From assembly GCA_000507305.1 (NCBI GenBank), contig DF240144.1, positions 62,001 through 126,000 of the forward strand: 64,000 bases of DNA, read 5' to 3'. This DNA is from Breviolum minutum Mf 1.05b.01. Its lineage: Eukaryota > Sar > Dinophyceae > Suessiales > Symbiodiniaceae. Of this stretch, positions 1 to 10,662 are shown piece by piece; the stretch's first letter is position 1, and the number at the start of each line of letters is the position of its first letter. The notes under the pieces were generated by a model. That model was not told the origin of the DNA and ran no database searches. It was given only the letters and a program-made list of their open reading frames with translations. The position numbers were made by a program, and so were the translations under genes.

Positions 1-198
1 ACTAAAAACCTCCCTATACACTGACATATCTGACATTTAACCCCTGAAACATCATGTTTTTTGGAGATGAAATTTCTTTTGGGGCTCGCCTGCATGATTT
101 TCGGAACGAATTAGGCTGCTTTTTGGGGGGGAGCACATCCATCAAAGTCCGACAACAACAAAAAGTGAGGGGTCTTCTGTCAGCAGAAAAGAGCCCAG

Positions 199-497
199 GT
201 GAGCACTGGAAACAAAACCCTTGGCTGACATTCCATTGTACTGGATGGTGAATGGGGATCCTTATCAAAGGTGTCCTAGTTGGTGGTTTCAACCCATTTG
301 AAAAATATGCTCGTCAAAACGGGAATCTTCCCCTAAAAAAGGGGTGAACATGAAAAAATGTTTGAAACTACTACCTACAAGTAGTGTCTTAGTTATAATC
401 TCCATACAGTACAATGTCTTTAAGTCAGAGACCATTAAAATGATAGCCCTTGGATGCCTTTGGAACTGCATGGCAGGGTGAACCGATCACTGCTCAG
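199..497. repeat. Family R element containing family A
   Basis: Family R: GTGAGCACTGG left, CACTGCTCAG right, core with GGGATCCTTATAATGG. Begins GT and ends AG. Confidence 0.7.
276..377 (+). repeat. Family A element (MITE/introner)
   Basis: First copy of family A: about 100 bp with inverted ends CTAGTTGGTGGTTTCAA and TTGAAACCACCACCTAG. On the minus strand it starts G/GTGGTGG and ends CAACTAG, i.e. donor and acceptor. This copy sits inside a family-R element. Confidence 0.85.
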
Positions 498-539
498 GGC
501 CTTACATCATTTGAAGAGGTTGTCTGCCGCCCACACAAC

Positions 540-606
540 TTATCCCTTCATGATGAAGGGCATGTCATCCGAATCCTCAAATTCCTCCATCACAAGATAT
601 CTTAGA
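540..606 (-). CDS. Candidate 3'-terminal exon, unknown protein
   Basis: Product not recognised. The minus strand has a T-rich tract followed by AG at 607-608, then an in-frame stretch (LRYLVMEEFEDSDD, then MPFIMKG) ending in TAA at 540-542. The peptide is acidic and its codons look real. A plus-strand alternative is about as good: a family-R element at 199-497 begins GTGAGC and ends CTGCTCAG, and the plus strand then reads GLTSFEEVVCRPHNLSLHDE from 498 to a stop at 603-605. Strand is unresolved; minus is preferred only because most other models are minus. Confidence 0.2.
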
Positions 607-712
607 CTCTCAAAAAAAACGCGAATCCAAAGAGACCACACCGAAAAAACCATGGGTAATTGGTGCATAGGGTTGGTGATTTACTATCCTAGAAATACTG
701 AAAAGGATGACA

Positions 713-817
713 TACTGTTGATGGCAGAAATCTAGCACCACCTGGGATGTATAAAACCCTGTGAATAATGGGAAAAACTACATATCAACTGGTGCAGGAT
801 TTCTTCCATCAACAGTA
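713..817. repeat. Family C element, TA-flanked
   Basis: Family C: inverted ends CTGTTGATGGAAGAAATCC, about 100 bp, TA on both sides. Confidence 0.85.
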
Positions 818-984
818 GTACCAGGAATATCCTTCTCTAAGCTACATTTTAGGGATGACATCATCTGACATTTACTGTAATTCACCCTGTGTGCTCTTGT
901 TCAAGTTAATTTGGTTCTTTCTGCCCTTGTTCATTTGGCTTGTTGTGCTCCACCCGTTGCCAAACAACACACAAACCCATACCG

Positions 985-1078
985 CCCATACCATCCATGT
1001 ATGGTATATACACCCACATTTGGTTGATTTTGATGGTAAATGTAGGTATATAAATATACCATACATGGATCCTATGGG
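985..1078. repeat. Family B element (palindromic MITE)
   Basis: Family B: about 90 bp, near-perfect palindrome CCCATAGGATCCATG...CATGGATCCTATGGG with inner TATTTACCTACATTT. Palindromic, so no strand is assigned. Confidence 0.8.
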
Positions 1079-1926
1079 AAAAACAACGCGAAACTCGAAC
1101 TGTCCCAGTTTTTTGGGACCCCCAAACGAGAGCACTCAACGAAGAGGGGGGTCGGTAAGCCATGGTCCTGGGAGGGTTTGGGGCCTTGAATTGAAAAGAC
1201 TTGATTTCCGTCCAAAAACAACCTCTGAAAACTAACATGACGGATTCCTGGAAAATCCCCATTAAAACAATAGGAAATACATCTTCAAATGGTGGGTGTT
1301 CCATTGTCATGTTCCATAAGACTTATATTCATTAACCCTGAAAGTCCAGTCGACCAAACAAAGTGGCTGATATTTAGGATGATCCATGGAGCAAGGATTT
1401 CCGATCCTACCAATGGGCAAAGTTTGGTCCCAAATGGACTTCCTTGGGGGGTAAGATTGAACATATCATAATCCCTTTTGTAGGATGTAAAAACAAACAC
1501 CAAAACTCTCCCATAAAAGAAATAAGGCCCCCAATCTTGTAACAAAAAAAACGAGACATAAGGCCAAAAAGGTGGGTTTTTTGCCTTGGGTCTACTCCAT
1601 AGTTTTTTGAGGTCCCAAACCGAAGGTTTTTGGACATGTGAGTACTAAGGGACCCAAAAAACACCCTCCGAAAAAAATACTCTATGTATGCTCGATTTAC
1701 TTACAAAAACTGGGTAGTTTCGGGGGTTTAGGTACATATTAACCATAGATTTTAGCGTTTGGGCCTGAGTTTTTGACTTTTACGCGGGACATTCTTGGAA
1801 AGGATCTCTCTTAATTAGTGAGAACAAATGTTAGGCTGACTGGTAGTTGAGGAGATGTTGGGGCTACTTGGTTTGAGCTAGTTCTATATATTCTATATTC
1901 ACATGTACGTTTATATATATATATAT

Positions 1927-2016
1927 CCCATAGGATCCATGTATGGCATATCTACCTACATTTACCATAAATTTTAGCCAAATGTAGGTAAATATACCAT
2001 CCATGGATCCTATGTG
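1927..2016. repeat. Family B element
   Basis: Full-length palindrome next to an AT microsatellite (1912-1926). Confidence 0.9.
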
Positions 2017-2171
2017 TATACACATATCTTTCAGTACCGGGATCCAGTCACTGGCTCCTTAAACTACTGGTGGGTTCCCATAATCAGCTAAGGTAATCCC
2101 CAGAATATGTGGTTGTGTAAACCCTTATCCCGGACTGATCCCTACCAAAACTGTTCTGAGTGAATTCTGGG

Positions 2172-2329
2172 TACTTGGAGGATCATCCCATGACTTGTAC
2201 GTGGTTAATAACCATGGTTAGTAAGTCCCCTAAGTATCCCTAAGTAGGGTTATTCCCCTTCCAAATGGGTTAAATGGCTTATAAATGGGGGTTACTAAGT
2301 ACTTACTAACTGGGATGATTCTCCAAGTA
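2172..2329. repeat. Family E element, TA-flanked
   Basis: Family E: about 150 bp, inverted ends CTTGGAGGATCATCCCA. Confidence 0.88.
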
Positions 2330-2330
2330 G

Positions 2331-2462
2331 GTGTCTACAAGGTGGGACCCTTCTAGTTATAAATGGAGTCATGAACCCCTATAAATGGCCCTACAACTGG
2401 GTTTCACTGGGGTTATAACTATAACCCCATTTGTAACTGGATCCGGGGCCCACCTTGTATAG
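2331..2462. repeat. Family Q element
   Basis: Family Q: ends CTACAAGGTGGGCCC / GGGCCCACCTTGTAG, about 130 bp. Confidence 0.85.
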
Positions 2463-2607
2463 GTGTTTAAGTTTAAAAAAATCCATCCTTGGGTTTTCTC
2501 TTTTTCCACACCAAACTAAATTCAAGACGCACCTCTCCTCCCCCTTTTTGACCCATTTCCGAAGATTCATTTCACCATGGTGTTTTTTTTAGGGACGATT
2601 TACTCAC

Positions 2608-2705
2608 TAAGCCAATGGAACCTTGAAAAAAAAGTTTGAACTTTATATTACCTACTAAATATGTAATCCCAAAAAGTTTAAAGTTTAGCCATTGGCCAAG
2701 TAAGT
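2608..2705. repeat. Family N element
   Basis: GCCAATGGAACCTTG left; a 75-bp stretch is identical to 14594-14700 except one base. Confidence 0.85.
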
Positions 2706-2751
2706 AAAGTTACAGTACCCCGCGACTGGGACCGACCTGAAGTTTCTTCAG

Positions 2752-2819
2752 CAGCCAACGGCGATCCTGGCAAGTCGAACGTAGTTCAAGTCATTGCCGA
2801 GGCGTTTCCCAAGTTGTGA
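2752..2819 (+). CDS. Candidate 3'-terminal exon, unknown protein
   Basis: Product not recognised. A pyrimidine-rich acceptor (TTTCTTCAG) precedes 2 nt plus 21 codons reading ANGDPGKSNVVQVIAEAFPK, then L and TGA. It stands out as a GC-rich island among AT-rich elements. The opposite strand also has an open frame here (LGKRLGNDLNYVRLARIAVG), so strand is uncertain. No partner exon was found. Confidence 0.2.
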
Positions 2820-3722
2820 AAAAAATGCCCGTTTCCCATACTTACTGTAGATTTACTCAAAGGGTGGTTGAAACTAAATAATTCCCAAATGGTGGTGAAA
2901 AAATGATGATTTTACTGACGTAGAAAGTAAAAATCACCTTAAGCTAACATAAAAACATAGGATCCATAAAATCCATGAAATCAAACCATTCATGGATCGG
3001 TAAAGATACAACTATCCGATGGTACAAGAATCACTGTCTCTTGAATTTTAGGGGCGTACTACTGATGCAAGAAACCTGGCAAACCAATCAAATCATTTAC
3101 AGTTGATATGGTAATTCTAAATATCTCTATGGGTAACCGTAAGCAATTCTCAAAATTCTACCATGTTCCCATCAACTCTCTGTCAGCCATCAACTACCCG
3201 AACAATCAAGATTCCTTGGTCCGTTTCTAAATCTGAGGAATCTTGTGTAGAAGGAACCATGGGAACCCACAACCTTCATTTTCAGGGGTTAAAACCCATA
3301 TGTCTAGGACTCAAAACCCTCATTGTTCACGATTTTGGGGTCCAAGGGCATATATAAACAAATACACACATCTTTCTCTGAACATAGGTATTCCAATTCC
3401 ATATCACGTTCGTATTCCAGCTTGTGAAATCCTTTGTAAATTTCAGAATTAACTAACGCCTATAATTAATTTAAATGTATCTGATATGTATATATTGAAA
3501 AAGTAATATATGCGTCTATCTGGTAAACGATGTATATATCATATATACAAATATATGATGTATGATGTATGCAATGTATACGTGGAAGTGTATGTAATGT
3601 ATATATTGAACTCTTAGTGAGGTCATGACACTCACTATCGGAAACCACCAGGGAGCTTGGACTCATTGAACATGAATGGAGGAACTCATGAAAGGTCGGA
3701 GAAAAAATTGGTTCACCCAACA

Positions 3723-3835
3723 TTCAATCCCGAATCCTCCAAGGGTATCAAATTTCAGCCCAAAAAGATCTGTTTTTGGTGAGTAAGGGGTACAAATTTC
3801 ACACCCAAACGGAGGATTCAGGATACCATCTTGGT
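3723..3835. repeat. Repeat type T (also 14025-14130, 15657-15756)
   Basis: Shared AGGGGTACAAATTTCACACC and CAAACGGAGGATTCAGG. Confidence 0.7.
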
Positions 3836-4133
3836 GGTTTACCATTCTACAAAAGCGGTATGAAAGGGGATTATCACTTAAACAAATACACTCCGGAAAA
3901 CTAACATTTTGAACCCCCAAAATGGAGGTTTGGAAGATGAATCTCCTTTTTTCAAAGAGTGATTTTCAGGTTCCACGTTGGTTTTCGGGGGAGTAACAAA
4001 ATTGGCCATTAACTAATTTGCTTGCTTCTCGCCAATTATGTGTGGAATTTGTTCTGATCTAGCATGCGGAAAAGGCATACATCCAAGCCAAAATTCACAG
4101 GGATCAACACCCAAAAAAATATATATAAAAACA

Positions 4134-4222
4134 TATAGGATCCATGCTTGGTATATTTACCTACATTTGGTTGATCTTTATGGTAAATGTAGGTAAATAT
4201 ACATTGACATAGATTCTATTGG
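4134..4222. repeat. Family B element
   Basis: Right end diverged (GATTCTATTGG). Confidence 0.8.
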
Positions 4223-4633
4223 AAAGGCATGTTGCTAAAAGCCCCAAAATCGGATATCGAAGCCACCAACCGCCACATGCGACTTAACCGACCTGCATGC
4301 TCTGCAGTTTCTTAATGTCGTTCAGCACTCGAGCTTTTGCTTTATCTCAGCGGGATATGCGGATATGCGGATGACACCCATGATTCCCATGGAATTTCTT
4401 GGTTCCGAATTGAAGGTCCGGTGGGATCGGTAGCATATAACCCCCCTATTCCCCCGGGAAGGCAATATAGGAGGCATATACTGCCAATTGGATGATTATA
4501 TGTCATCTACCACCTTTTAAGGGAACAATCGAAACAGCTTGATGATGCTTTCCATGCTGCGGGTTGGTGGTCACAGTGGTCACATGGTTTTCGTGGGTAT
4601 GTCTGTTTGAATCCGGGAGTACCCCTGCATTCC

Positions 4634-4760
4634 TACTAGGGTGTCCATGGAAGTTAGTAGCTAGTTCGTAAGTTGATTTATAACCCATTTAGGGGACGTA
4701 AATGACCTACTTATATAGGGGTTATAACTAATTTACCAAGTACCTGCAGGACATCCCAGA
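4634..4760. repeat. Family L element
   Basis: Family L: ends CTAGGGTGTCCATGGAAGTT, about 125 bp. Confidence 0.85.
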
Positions 4761-5137
4761 TAGGACCAGGATGAACTGCCATTTCGGGGAAAAGTTTTTG
4801 TTCGACTTCCAGAAGGCCTATCTCAAAATAACTATCATATAACTGGTACCCTAAACAACTGCTTTTTAATGGATGTTTGGTGAAACAACCATTTTTTATG
4901 TAATGATTTGGAATCATCCAACTGAAACAACGATAAAAATTTGGTTGTATGGAGTTCCAGGTAACTGGTATCATCCCAAATTGTGCATTAAATAAATCAG
5001 GGTGTTTGTTGCCGTAGGGGATTCCTTGAGGATGTACCCTGTACCCCTTGCTTGGAGGACGGGCCTATACTTGGTAAATGGTTCGTTAATGGTTAGTACA
5101 TGATATTCCTTCAAATGGGTTGAACCCACCACCCCTG

Positions 5138-5237
5138 CTAGTTGGTGGTTTCAACCTCCTTGAAAAAATATTAATCAAAATGGGAATCTTCCCCCAAATA
5201 GGGGTGAAAATAAAAAATATTTGAAACTACCACCTAG
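5138..5237 (+). repeat. Family A element
   Basis: Full-length copy in AT-rich DNA; no exons recognised at its edges. Confidence 0.85.
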
Positions 5238-5305
5238 CCAGTGTGTTATTTAAATTGTTTTTTGATCCTAAAAACATCATGGGATGTTCACATCATGAAG
5301 AACAA

Positions 5306-5798
5306 TCACAAAACACATAGTAGGATGGGACGATTCATTCCCTTTAGACACATCATCTTCACAAGAAAACAAACAAACAATAAAATCAATGTCACCTTTT
5401 CAATGGGAAAAACTGACTCAAAAGGACAAAACATCATCTTCCAAGCAGCATTTTTCATGGTTTTCTGGTTGGTGGTTTCAACCCATTTGAATAATATGAG
5501 TCAAAATTGGATCATTTCCCCAAGGTTAGGGGTGAACATAAAAAATATTTGAGTTGCCACCAGGTAGGTTTTGGCCATCTTTTTGGACCACGGAAATCTC
5601 TTCCGAACCGAAAACCCTCCCGTCTCCCGGGCTCCAAAGGAACCTGCGGCGTCGCAGATTTCCGCCAACCGTTCGCCATGAGGACCCGTGAAGAATTGCG
5701 ACCAAAGCACCAGCACCTCGGGGGTCGTGTTTTCCCCGCCACCTTTTCGGGGAATTTTCCGAAACGATAGGGAAAAACCAATGAAGACGTGACCGTGA
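5306..5798 (-). CDS. Two-exon 3' gene model spliced over a family-A element, unknown protein
   Basis: Exon 1 is 5798-5561 and exon 2 is 5464-5306. Exon 1 has 79 codons (for example TPEVLVLWSQFFTGPHGERL and AEICDAAGSFGARETGG), is GC-rich, and ends on a codon boundary at CTG/GTGGCAAC. That donor is the right end of the family-A element at 5465-5567. The element's other end supplies the acceptor CAACCAG. Exon 2 continues in frame for 52 codons (KTMKNAAWKMM...) to TGA. Exon 2 is more AT-rich and hydrophobic, so only its first part may be real. The start of exon 1 (after ACAATTAG) is the least certain boundary. No known domain recognised. Confidence 0.5.
5465..5567 (+). repeat. Family A element acting as intron
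   Basis: Fills the intron of the 5306-5798 model. GTTTT occurs at both edges. Confidence 0.8.
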
Positions 5799-6202
5799 CT
5801 AATTGTCAAAAAGTTTGCTTGTAACCATCTATAACCTATTTATGGGACGTACGGACCTACTTATATAGAGGTTAGAATCCATTTACTAAGGACCATGGAC
5901 ATTGCAGTACGTCAAAATATTGATTTCCATGGAGGAAAATGGGGTATATACAATGCTTGTTGGCCACAAGAAAAAAATTGAATCTTTAGATCAAACGAAT
6001 CATGAAAAGGTGGTTTTCGAAAGGATAAAAGTCGGACATACCCAAAATGGTTGTACAAAAAAAATGAAGTTTTGGATTTCAAATCGTACGTTGGTAACGG
6101 CTGTACAAATGCATGGGTCAAACGGTTTGGATCTGCCACATTCTTTTTGGGGTCCAACAATTTTAAACCATATATAAATATGTATATCATATATTATATA
6201 CA

Positions 6203-6298
6203 CCTGGAACCCAAATGACCCTACTTTGATTGGAAAAGGCCTTCCTTTGGAGGGTTCAAGCCCCAAAATAGATGACAAACAGGTTCCAGGTATATATA
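6203..6298. repeat. Family O element
   Basis: Family O: ends ACCTAGAACCCAAATGACC / GGTTCTAGGTA. Confidence 0.8.
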
Positions 6299-6676
6299 TA
6301 TATACATATATAGACATGTATGATATAGCCATAGTGCATAGAGGTTATGAACAACTCCTCCATTTGGTTACCTGGATTCTTAAGGGGTTTTTAATCTGAT
6401 TGGTGTGAAGCACCCACCCACCTTGTTCCGACCCTTCGCTAAGCATGGTGTGAGCTCATCGCGATACGCACAGTCCAGGTATATTATGAATGGTTGATTT
6501 TTGGTTGGGATACTTAGATTTCCTTGTTGGGTGTATGCCGTGTACAGTGTACTATACCACATGGTACTTAGCTGGTGTTTTCTTAGAGATTCTTGGGGAT
6601 TATAAATCCATAAATAGCCACGAGCTATAGGGCTTATATATAGATTTATATAGGGATTTCCCATACAAATCAATTG

Positions 6677-6781
6677 CCCTCCCTAAAACAAACATTTTCG
6701 ACCCTATAGGCCGAAACCCAAAAGGAAAGTAATCCACCAACCATCCATTTTCAGGGGCTATGTTAGCTTTTTGGGGGTAAC
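6677..6781. repeat. Family D element
   Basis: CCCTCCCTAAAACAAACAT left end. Confidence 0.7.
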
Positions 6782-7178
6782 CAATGGTGGTGTAATTAAT
6801 GGTGATGAATCCCACGGTAGAATTCGTAAAACATCACCTTAAACAAAAAAAACATGTAGGCGTGTAGGTACCTAGAACCCAAATGACCAATATTTTGGAA
6901 GATTCAACGTATAAAATTGAGCCGGTCGACAGAAAATAATCCCGTGTTTTTTTGAATAGGAAAATACATTCGACTCATTCATGGTGGATGTTCCGCCGGC
7001 ATGTTGGACCGTTTTCCGGGGGGGGTGATGTATAGGTTAGGTCTACGCCCCACCCAGTAACAGTCACAAATAAAGGTTTATAGGGATTCCCAACTAAAAA
7101 TGAAATAATCCTGGTGGTGACTGGCATCCTGGGTGGGGGGTATAGTTACAATGTATAGGTAAATAATACATATAATAC

Positions 7179-7361
7179 CTAAATAACAACTGTCCCGAAT
7201 GGATTGAACCCTGGATCCGCGTTGTGCCAAGGTACAAAGTCACCACTCTTGATGGGTGGATTCGCAGAGTTCAGGTGATCGTCGGTCCTGATATTCACCT
7301 GTCCGATGTTCGCGGTTTTTTTTGGGGGTTCCGCCCTAGATGTATGTTGGGTCCACCCCAC
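7179..7361 (-). CDS. Candidate 3'-terminal exon, unknown protein
   Basis: Open minus frame ending in TAG at 7179-7181. The best stretch reads VNIRTDDHLNSANPPIKSGD followed by FVPWHNADPGFNPFGTVVI. An acceptor-like ACAG lies just before VNIRTDD. The complementary plus frame is also open (NCPEWIEPWIRVVPRYKV, with a GTGATC donor), so strand is not proven. Minus agrees with both neighbouring models. Confidence 0.25.
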   Translation of the reverse strand: MGWTQHTSRAEPPKKTANIGQVNIRTDDHLNSANPPIKSGDFVPWHNADPGFNPFGTVVI

Positions 7362-7430
7362 AGGGCCACTGGTTCACTAGATGGATTCCATGGGTTGATA
7401 ATTTTAGATACCTTGGGGTATACTAGCGGT

Positions 7431-7612
7431 TGGTGGTTGAACCAACCCCCCTTGAAAAATATTACCCTCTAGGGAACTCACATATCCCACCTTGGGAAAA
7501 GGAAAATCATCTTCAAAAATGCCTTGGTGGGGGGATATGTTCCTTTCCCGGGAGGGTAGTCAAAATGGGTGAAAATCTTCCCCAAGTAATTAGGTTTTAA
7601 AAAATTCCTAGT
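7431..7612 (+). repeat. Family A element interrupted by a D-type element
   Basis: Left half 7431-7464 and right half 7557-7612, split by a 92-bp insertion flanked by TA. Confidence 0.75.
7463..7558. repeat. Family D element nested in A, TA duplication
   Basis: Family D: ends CCCTCCCTGAAACTAACA / TGTTAGTTTTAGGGAGGG. This variant is 92 bp between two TA. Confidence 0.75.
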
Positions 7613-7614
7613 CA

Positions 7615-7719
7615 TACTGTTGATGGAAGAAATCCTGCACCACCAAGGATGATGATTATCCCACTATTCACAGGGTTTTAACCATCCCAGGTGGTGCAGG
7701 ATTTTGTCCATCAACAGTA
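7615..7719. repeat. Family C element, TA-flanked
   Basis: Ends match for 28 bp. Confidence 0.88.
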
Positions 7720-7860
7720 TTACGTAACATTATCTGGCTGGTGCTCTTTCACCACGACCAATTGCTCATTTGCTCGTCATTTACCAGGGGAAAATAGACG
7801 TCCTTTGCTCATCTCTAAGCACTATAGCCCGTTATAATACCCTAACGATCCAGATATATC

Positions 7861-8625
7861 CTAAGAATCCAGGGATTTTCCGCATAGTCCTGAGGTTATT
7901 TCACCCCAGTCGATGGAGTTATGGGCCCCACATGAAAATAACTCAGCAATGAAAAAAAGAACTGGTTGCTTAGGTTGTATAGGGGATTATACTACCCAGT
8001 AATATGGGGATCATAATAAGCCATTATAAGGATCCCTATAAACAAGCCAGGAATCAATGGAAAGTAATAAGGGTGGTTTTCGTGGCTCAACTGGTTTCCG
8101 AGGCCCACCACAAAGGCCCGCAGCCTCCACGTTGGACTTTTTTAGTCCTGCCACCAGTGGCCGAGCACGTTCCAAGGATGGCCCCGCACAAAAGAGCCAC
8201 ACCTGAGCAATGAAAAAAACTGTTTTTGTTTTTTAGGGTACATAAAAACCCATTATAAACGGATTGAATACAACTGGGTATATAGGGTATGAAAGGGAAT
8301 ATAAGTACCATTTAGGGACAAAAACTGGTGGTTTAGGGTATGTTTTAGGATTAGACTCCCCCAGTCATGTAGGGATTACAATAAGCCATAAACAACCGGT
8401 ACAATGGAAAGTAGAGATTTTTGGAGGTGAGGTATATATGTTGGTACATGTGATGTTCATGATTTTCGTAAGATAAAAATGTTCAGTTTCTTTCAAGCGG
8501 GCCAGTGGACCGTGAACAATGCTCACTGAGTTGCTCAGATGTCCGGGAGTAACAGGTTCGGTCAGTAATCTCGGTAGAACCCCTTTTACACGCGGGTGAT
8601 AACCCAGGTACTTGCCATGCACATC
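7861..8625 (-). CDS. Three-exon 3' gene model spliced over two family-R elements, unknown protein
   Basis: Exons are 8625-8527, 8202-8092 and 7941-7861, of 33, 37 and 26 codons, all joining in phase 0. Exon 1 begins after TTAGTAG and reads DVHGKYLGYHPRVKG... to HLSNS. Intron 1 runs from GTGAGC to CATTGCTCAG and intron 2 from GTTGAG to CATTGCTGAG; both are family-R palindromes. Exon 2 reads VWLFCAGPSLERARPLVAGL and onward; exon 3 reads LFSCGAHNSIDWGEITSG and ends in TAG. The 5' part of the gene was not found: an upstream exon should lie above 8626. No domain recognised. Three consistent junctions argue against chance. Confidence 0.55.
7942..8091. repeat. Family R element acting as intron
   Basis: Second intron of the 7861-8625 model (150 bp). 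Confidence 0.8.
8203..8526. repeat. Family R element acting as intron
   Basis: First intron of the 7861-8625 model (324 bp). Confidence 0.8.
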
Positions 8626-8823
8626 CTACTAACTAATCTTTTGGACATTGTACAAGTAGTGGTTGAGAGCTAGTTGTTTGGGGCTGGAGTGCTAAGATCA
8701 TACTGAAAACAAAAACACATCTGAGTTTATTAAGGTTTTGTTGAAAGGTGGAATAAGATAATTCTTGACCTAAACTTGCACAGCCTGCTGGAACGAAGGT
8801 AGAGCCTTTCAATCTTTCATCTA

Positions 8824-8934
8824 CCCTCCCGAACTTTCACATAGCCCCTGGCCCCTGAAAAGTAACCTTCCCCATAGGAAAGTGGTCTTCTAACCACCAT
8901 TTTTCAGGGACTATCTTAAACTTCAGGGGTGTAT
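8824..8934. repeat. Family D element, diverged
   Basis: TACCCTCCCGAA left, TTCAGGGGTGTA right; in the gap between two gene models. Confidence 0.6.
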
Positions 8935-8992
8935 TTGATTGCTGGATCATTTTCTTTAGGAATTGTCTATGACCACAATTTCTACTGGAAAT

Positions 8993-9318
8993 CTATTTGA
9001 ATGTCTTGGCTTGTCCAAGAATGCCGGTGGCCCAATGGAGGTTTTTATTGGGTCCCTTGGGTCCCCGTAGGGACCAAGGGGGTGAAAAACTCCCAAAGAT
9101 ACCCAAATTAAAATATTTCATCTAGTTGGTGGTTTCAACCCATCTGAAAATTAGTCATAATGGAAACCTTGCCCAAATAGGGTTGAAAATAAAAATATTT
9201 GAAACCACCACCTTGTCATCCTCTTGCCAAGTGACCGGAGACATGTTTGCCTCTGACTTCTTCTGCGTTTGTTGTGCCGAAGCCATCACCTTTCCACCAC
9301 TTTCGGTGAAAGCAACGG
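8993..9318 (-). CDS. Two-exon 3' gene model spliced over a family-A element, unknown protein
   Basis: Exon 1 (9318-9212) begins after TTGCAG and reads VAFTESGGKVMASAQQTQKK then SEANMSPVTWQEDDK. It stops exactly where family A begins (GACAAG/GTGGTGGTTTC). The element ends CACCAACTAG, and exon 2 (9121-8993) continues in phase 0 as MKYFNLGIFGSFSPPWSLRG... to TAG. Thus a 90-bp mobile-type element accounts for the whole intron. The polypeptide is Gln/Lys-rich and matches nothing I recognise. Exon 2 is followed within 400 bp by the next minus-strand model (7861-8625). Confidence 0.55.
9122..9215 (+). repeat. Family A element acting as intron
   Basis: Lies between the two exons of the 8993-9318 model with no spare sequence. 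Confidence 0.85.
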
Positions 9319-9412
9319 CTGCAACTGGTTGATTTTTTGTTGCATAGGGAAAATGGTGGGGAAACCCTTCAAACGGGGGCCCCGAAAAATAATCAACCCC
9401 ATATACACCTTA

Positions 9413-9491
9413 TCCCATTGCATCCATGGGACGGGTATAGTTCCCTACATTGGTTTTCATGTAGGGAAATATACCATACATGGATCCTCTG
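9413..9491. repeat. Family B element
   Basis: Shortened core, right end intact. Confidence 0.75.
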
Positions 9492-10361
9492 GGTTATGAA
9501 TCGTGGGTATTTATAGGGTATATCCGATACCCCCCATGGATTGATTTTTTAATAGCAACCATGAACCTATAGGAACCATGCAAAAGAAAGGGCCCAAAAA
9601 CCAGTTCTAAGTAGGAACCCATAACTCCACTTATTAAGGGGTGAAGTAACCCCCACTTATCCAGTTGTAAGGCCACTTATCATCCAGTTGTAAGGCTATA
9701 ACTAGTAGTTGCCCACTTTGTGGGGGTATTTACCTACTCAATTAATCCCATAACAAAACCAACCAATCTTGTAGGTAAATATGCAATATTCCCATGGATC
9801 CGGTGGGAAATGAATTTGAACCGTTGTCTGTTTATTTTGAGGGGTACTGCTGTTGATGCAAGACATCCGGCTAACCAGTTGATATTTTCATGGCAACAAA
9901 CACATGATACATAATGTGTCCCCATGTTTTTGGAGGAAAAAGTTCTCCCCATGATTCCTACAAAACGATGATTTTCTTCCTGAGATGGGTGAAATGCGAA
10001 GCGTTTAAGGTCACTGGCCAGTGGCCAGAGACTCCCAGAGACCATTTCCGTACATCCAAAAACCATCCTCCAAACAAATTTTCCACTAGTGGATTACCGT
10101 GACTATACCTACAAACCATGGGCCATAGGTATAATCAGCCCGGCTCACCATCTCAGTTGCTATCCACAAGAGGTCTGATTTAAATAATATTAATATATTA
10201 TATATAAATCTGGCTGAATGACATCAACCTTGTTTCTTAAGGAGAAAAACGAACCCAAATGATGTCGCCCCTGTGTCATCCAACGGGCCGAATTTTGCAG
10301 GTCGACATTTTGGAGTAATGTATATGTTGGTTCTAAACAACCTCACTATTTGGCATTAGCA
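9492..10361. other. Stretch without a supported gene
   Basis: Q-like and B-like fragments; a C fragment at 9845-9893; nothing convincing as an exon. Confidence 0.55.
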
Positions 10362-10406
10362 NNNNNNNNNNNNNNNNNNNNNNNNNNNNNNNNNNNNNNN
10401 NNNNNN
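10362..10406. other. Assembly gap (45 N)
   Basis: Run of N; no sequence. Confidence 1.
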
Positions 10407-10497
10407 TATCAATCATACACCAATGTTATTCACAATTTGATGATGCATGTCAGGCATGTCCATAGCATTCTACAAAAATGGTGGATGCATGTCATTT

Positions 10498-10662
10498 TCA
10501 GGTTTCCTTCTGAAATTGATGTTTCCCGCCACGAAAACCTACGCAAAATTCTAAGTCGTAACCCTTGACCTCGAGACACACCGAACCTCCCTTGGATTCC
10601 CAGGTGGTTCCGTGGGGCCCCATGAATTGAGGCAAGTTGCAGTGCGTGACCGAAATGCAGGG
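10498..10662 (-). CDS. Candidate exon, unknown protein
   Basis: After acceptor ATTCAG, 54 codons read PCISVTHCNLPQFMGPHGTT, WESKGGSVCLEVKGYDLEFC and on to TGA. A good donor (TGC/GTAGGT) falls after codon 40, so the last 14 codons may be intron. The other two minus frames and one plus frame are also open across part of the island. It lies 90 bp from the first assembly gap. Confidence 0.35.
   Translation of the reverse strand, partial: PCISVTHCNLPQFMGPHGTTWESKGGSVCLEVKGYDLEFCVGFRGGKHQFQKET

Larger units (their letters stand above)
2820..5137. other. Element-rich stretch without a supported gene
   Basis: Holds repeat T, a family-I-like palindrome (3888-3990), family B and L copies and AT-rich DNA; 4245-4400 is GC-richer but gave no convincing exon. 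Confidence 0.6.

Noticed and set aside
985..1310. Recurrent peptides such as YMDPMG and RIHVWYI in many open frames as a protein family
   Set aside because: They are translations of family-B palindromes, not independent proteins.
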